Shown: positions 61,080 through 64,000 of the stretch, one piece after another
Layout of the letters: each line of letters starts with the position of its first letter
How positions within the stretch are numbered: position 1 is the stretch's first letter
Assembly (NCBI RefSeq): GCF_000350225.1
Contig: NW_005178676.1
Span: forward strand, 193,998 to 257,997
Origin: Chondrus crispus
Lineage: Eukaryota > Rhodophyta > Florideophyceae > Gigartinales > Gigartinaceae
Length of the DNA: 64,000 nucleotides
Direction of reading: 5' to 3'
Notes under the pieces: model-generated
The model's database searches: none
Seen by the model: the letters and a program-made list of their open reading frames with translations, nothing else
What the model was told of the DNA's origin: nothing
Program-made: the position numbers and the translations under genes

Positions 61080-64000
61080 TCAAATGCCGGAATCCCTAGC
61101 AGCCTTGACCAAGTCCTGATCTGAATAATCCTGTAGAAAGTTCTCCAGAATAGCTGGGACGTCTTCCTGCACATTTGCGAATGGCTCCCATGTCGGTTCT
61201 TCGTAGTCAAAATCTTGCCATTTCACATTAACTTCATAGACTTCAGACTGAGGATTGTATCGGAGTCCCAGAAGCGGTTCAACCTTATTCAGGTGCGCCT
61301 CATTGTGAGCGATTGAATTTAAAAGCTGCTCTGAAACATTCAAATGAGAATCTGAAAAGAGCTTCAAACGAGAGGCATGCACAACATGCTTCGCATTCGT
61401 TAATAGGTTCTGGATCTCAAAAGTAGAATCAGATGCAGCCCGTGTCACGCGCCTGGGCCCTGTCCAATTGACGCGAAGCTTCTCACCGCCTTTGGAAGCT
61501 CGCTTGGCAACAAGAACAAAATCCCCAACATCGAAATTGACCTCTTGTACGCCAGTCTTTCGATTGTGAGACTTCACTGCTTGCTCACGCTTCCTAGTGC
61601 GTTTCTCGGACGCATCTTTGTGCATCGCGTCAACGGCGTTCATGAGAGAATCAATCTCCATCAAGCGCTGTGCCTTCACTAGTTCCAGGGAATGTGCGTG
61701 TTCGACAACTGGTGGTACTAAAGCGCTCAAGGGATTATCTGCTGGTCTTCCTGTCATTACTGTCACTGGAGCGCGATTGCCGACAGATAGCCTGACAGAG
61801 TGGTTAAGAACACTTTGGACAATGTCAATGACCTCAGGCCACTCTGTTTCCTTGAGGCGAAATTCTGACAGCAGTGCTCTGCATCCACGAAGTACCTCTT
61901 TGCACACAGTTTCGACTGTCCCATTCGATTGAGGAGAATATGGAGTTGTGAAGTGGTGGTGAGAATGTAAGGCTCGATTAAGATCAGCCATAACCTTATT
62001 CTTAAAATGAGATCCGCGGTCGGACACCCAGAAGAGAGAGACCCCAAAAAGAGAAAACCATTTTCTCAGGGCGCGCACAGTGTTTGTGGCATCTGCGGCG
62101 TCGCTTTCTTCTAGAAGCACGAAGGATGATGCATCGTCTTTGATGATGAGGACATATACAGGTCCAGAGTTGCTCTCCCCGAGGTACAAATAATCGAAAT
62201 GAATCAACTCTTTCGGAGTAGTGGAATGCATAGCATTTGAAAGTGGCCTGGGAATACGTTGGCCGCCAATTGTTACAAGGCAGTGCATACAAGTGTTGCA
62301 AAATGCTGTGATATCCGTCTTCATCTTTTTCCAGCAAAAGTGTGCTTTGATGTTTTCATATGTGGTGTCCACGCCTCGATGTCCGCTTCGCCCACAATGT
62401 CCAATGATGCAAATTCGTAGCTGAAGTTCCTTAGAACGAGATGGGATCCATACAGCATTTCTGTTGGTTCGATAAAGACCATTCTTGATAGTCGACGGCG
62501 GTGTTTCCCCCCATTCAGAAATGCCTTTCTGCTGCTCGCGTTTGATGTCTGCTAGCTTTGGCCACGTGAAATCCGGGTCGAGGTCAGGTGCAATTGGTGC
62601 CTGAAAAAGAGCGCCAAGTGTCCCATGAATTATACCACCAATTCGGCCGCCCCATCGAGATAAAAGATCCGCCCAGCAGTTGTCATCTCCGGATATATGG
62701 TTGATCGTATACCGGAAAGCGGAAAGTTGCATGGCCCATCGCTCGATTTTGTTGACTGTGTGCTTCGCTATTCGAGGGTTAACAATAACAGGGTGGAATA
62801 TGAAAGTCAAGTTCTTATGGTCTGTGAATAAAATGAAGCCCTCTGGACGCAACAGCATGTAGTCGAGTGGAGTCACGGATGTCACGATGGCAAAAGCTTC
62901 TTTCTCAGGAGTGGACCAATGGAATGAGGACTTCTTGAAGGACCCGGAAAGAAATGCCAGTGGTTCATGGTGCTGGTTTTCGAAGTCCTCATCCAAATGG
63001 ATTTTTGGAATTTGCGTTAATGTCCCAGCCCAGTGTGTTTCGGAGGCATCCGTGAAAAGGCAAAGAATTTTCTCTGGGTCTGGATGAGCGAGTGTTACGG
63101 CGTTTCGAAGTGCCTCTTTAACCACCGTAAATGTCTGATCGTGATCTGAATTCCAGAATGTAGAATCAAGTGCTATTTTTGATGCCGCACGCTTTGTCCG
63201 TCCACCAACTTTGATGTACACTTGTTCGAGGACCTGGGACAAGGGTTCAATGATCCTGGAAAATTCGGGAATGGTGAAGCGCATCCAATTTGCCGCGCAT
63301 ACAAATTGTTGCAAATCACCACCAGTTTTGGGTCGAGGCATATTCACGATAGCCTCTAACCGTCTCGGGTCGAGTTTGATTCCATCCGCGCTTATTGTAC
63401 GTCCACACCACGTGACCTCGCGCAGAAAAAGTTTGCACTTGGCTGCATGAAGCTTCAGGTTTCCCTTCCTACAAATTTCGAAAAAGACTCGGAGGGTGTC
63501 CAGCAGGTCTCTGCAATTTTTGTGGTGAAGGAGAAGGTCTTCCAGCCATTGGAGAATGTTATCCCGTAACGATAGACATAGGTTTCCTACTGTACTCTGA
63601 AAGTAGGAAGTTGCATTCGTCTGCCCATGCATTACTCGCGTGGGTGTGAAGACGCCGTCGGGCGTTATAAAACTTTGGCATTCTTGCGATTCTGAGTCCA
63701 GCGGCATCTGCCAGTAGCCATGACATAAATCGATGATGGAAAAGCAGCAATCTCCTGCCAATTCGGAGGTTATTGACTCGAGATCAGGCATCGGCCAGGT
63801 GTGCGGAATTGTTTGACTGTTCACTGGTCGCAGGTCAACCGTGAATCTGAATTTCTCCGGTCCATCCTTTGGTACAATTAGCGGTGCGCATGCCCATTCA
63901 CTTGAATTGTTTCGTCGCACAAGCCCGAGAGACAGTAATTCGTCTACTTTCTTACGAAGAAATTTGGCTTGCGGTGGCGAGTATCGGCGGACTTTAACAC
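61080..64000 (-). CDS. pol: Gypsy I Pol: RT, RNase H, integrase, chromodomain (5' partial)
   Basis: Continuous open frame from the window edge to TGA at 61080; about 973 codons visible. At the edge it reads VKVRRYSPPQAKFLRKKVDELL, before the RT domain. RT: EWACAPLIVPKDG, SIIDLCHGYWQMPL (motif A Asp) and LQWLEDLLLH, where the YxDD box has Trp for Tyr and Glu-Asp for Asp-Asp. RNase H: CLFTDASETHWAG, TPEKEAFAIV and LFTDHKNLTF. Integrase: HHCC finger (GHCGRSGHRG to CNTCMHCLV), IHFDYLYLG, VSDRGSHFKN and NGTVETVCKEV, with DDE intact. A chromodomain lies near the C-terminus (VYEVNVKWQDFDYEEPTWEP). A different lineage from A-D: short LTR, no antisense gene space (stop lies 18 bases from the LTR). Confidence 0.9.
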   Translation of the reverse strand, partial: VKVRRYSPPQAKFLRKKVDELLSLGLVRRNNSSEWACAPLIVPKDGPEKFRFTVDLRPVNSQTIPHTWPMPDLESITSELAGDCCFSIIDLCHGYWQMPLDSESQECQSFITPDGVFTPTRVMHGQTNATSYFQSTVGNLCLSLRDNILQWLEDLLLHHKNCRDLLDTLRVFFEICRKGNLKLHAAKCKLFLREVTWCGRTISADGIKLDPRRLEAIVNMPRPKTGGDLQQFVCAANWMRFTIPEFSRIIEPLSQVLEQVYIKVGGRTKRAASKIALDSTFWNSDHDQTFTVVKEALRNAVTLAHPDPEKILCLFTDASETHWAGTLTQIPKIHLDEDFENQHHEPLAFLSGSFKKSSFHWSTPEKEAFAIVTSVTPLDYMLLRPEGFILFTDHKNLTFIFHPVIVNPRIAKHTVNKIERWAMQLSAFRYTINHISGDDNCWADLLSRWGGRIGGIIHGTLGALFQAPIAPDLDPDFTWPKLADIKREQQKGISEWGETPPSTIKNGLYRTNRNAVWIPSRSKELQLRICIIGHCGRSGHRGVDTTYENIKAHFCWKKMKTDITAFCNTCMHCLVTIGGQRIPRPLSNAMHSTTPKELIHFDYLYLGESNSGPVYVLIIKDDASSFVLLEESDAADATNTVRALRKWFSLFGVSLFWVSDRGSHFKNKVMADLNRALHSHHHFTTPYSPQSNGTVETVCKEVLRGCRALLSEFRLKETEWPEVIDIVQSVLNHSVRLSVGNRAPVTVMTGRPADNPLSALVPPVVEHAHSLELVKAQRLMEIDSLMNAVDAMHKDASEKRTRKREQAVKSHNRKTGVQEVNFDVGDFVLVAKRASKGGEKLRVNWTGPRRVTRAASDSTFEIQNLLTNAKHVVHASRLKLFSDSHLNVSEQLLNSIAHNEAHLNKVEPLLGLRYNPQSEVYEVNVKWQDFDYEEPTWEPFANVQEDVPAILENFLQDYSDQDLVKAARDSGI

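Larger units (their letters stand above)
61062..64000 (-). mobile_element. Gypsy element I, runs off the right edge
   Basis: Internal part of a minus-strand Ty3/gypsy element, with its 3' LTR at 60854-61061 listed separately. The frame is open throughout the window, so this copy could be intact. Gag, protease and the 5' LTR lie beyond 64000. Confidence 0.85.

Overview
The window is eukaryotic, repeat-dense heterochromatin. No single-copy host gene, rRNA, tRNA or CRISPR array could be supported. Nearly every base belongs to an LTR retrotransposon or a DNA transposon. Organism: the mix of several chromodomain Ty3/gypsy families, Ty1/copia families and a Harbinger-like DDE transposase, with GC-rich composition, would fit an oomycete, red alga or similar protist or fungus. 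The gypsy polyprotein at the right edge resembles oomycete elements as I remember them. No call beyond 'TE-rich microbial eukaryote' is secure.

Layout, left half: a nest of insertions whose left flanks lie outside the window. Gypsy A1 (minus strand, 1-11112, left LTR off-window) sits in the integrase of gypsy B (minus, 11113-17527). B sits in the gag of gypsy C (plus, 17528-28494). C sits in the RT/RNase H region of a copia element, G (minus, 28495 to about 33050). C's 3' LTR is internally duplicated and also holds a 786-bp inverted-repeat element with a GTAC target duplication, for which the empty site is visible in the duplicate.

Middle: a Harbinger/DDE_Tnp_4-type transposase (about 34150-34986) is cut by the LTR of gypsy D (plus, 34987-40599). 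D is decayed, lacks its protease, and ends in the integrase zinc domain against an LTR-like fragment (40600 to about 41050). A copia fragment, E (plus, to 42612), follows.

Right half: gypsy A2 (minus, 42613-55324) is a structurally complete element of the A family. It has two 608-bp LTRs that differ at about eight positions, an 856-codon gag, a pol ORF in the -1 frame, and a 747-codon ORF on the opposite strand between pol and the 3' LTR. Its right flank is a different copia, F (minus, 55325 to about 56270), then copia H (plus, to 60618), then gypsy I (minus, LTR 60854-61061, pol 61080 to window end).

The most interesting signal is the antisense gene of A2. Reading by eye, a decayed protein of the same layout and apparently the same ancestry lies antisense between the chromodomain and 3' LTR of gypsy C (24434-25940, minus). 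This suggests that an antisense accessory protein is a lineage feature of these chromodomain gypsy elements rather than a chance ORF. A1 and A2 also share a six-A slip site at the gag stop, which points to -1 frameshifting, and a protease motif DTCSG in place of DTG/DSG. The LTRs of several families carry arrays of short perfect palindromes and repeated CACGTG cores.
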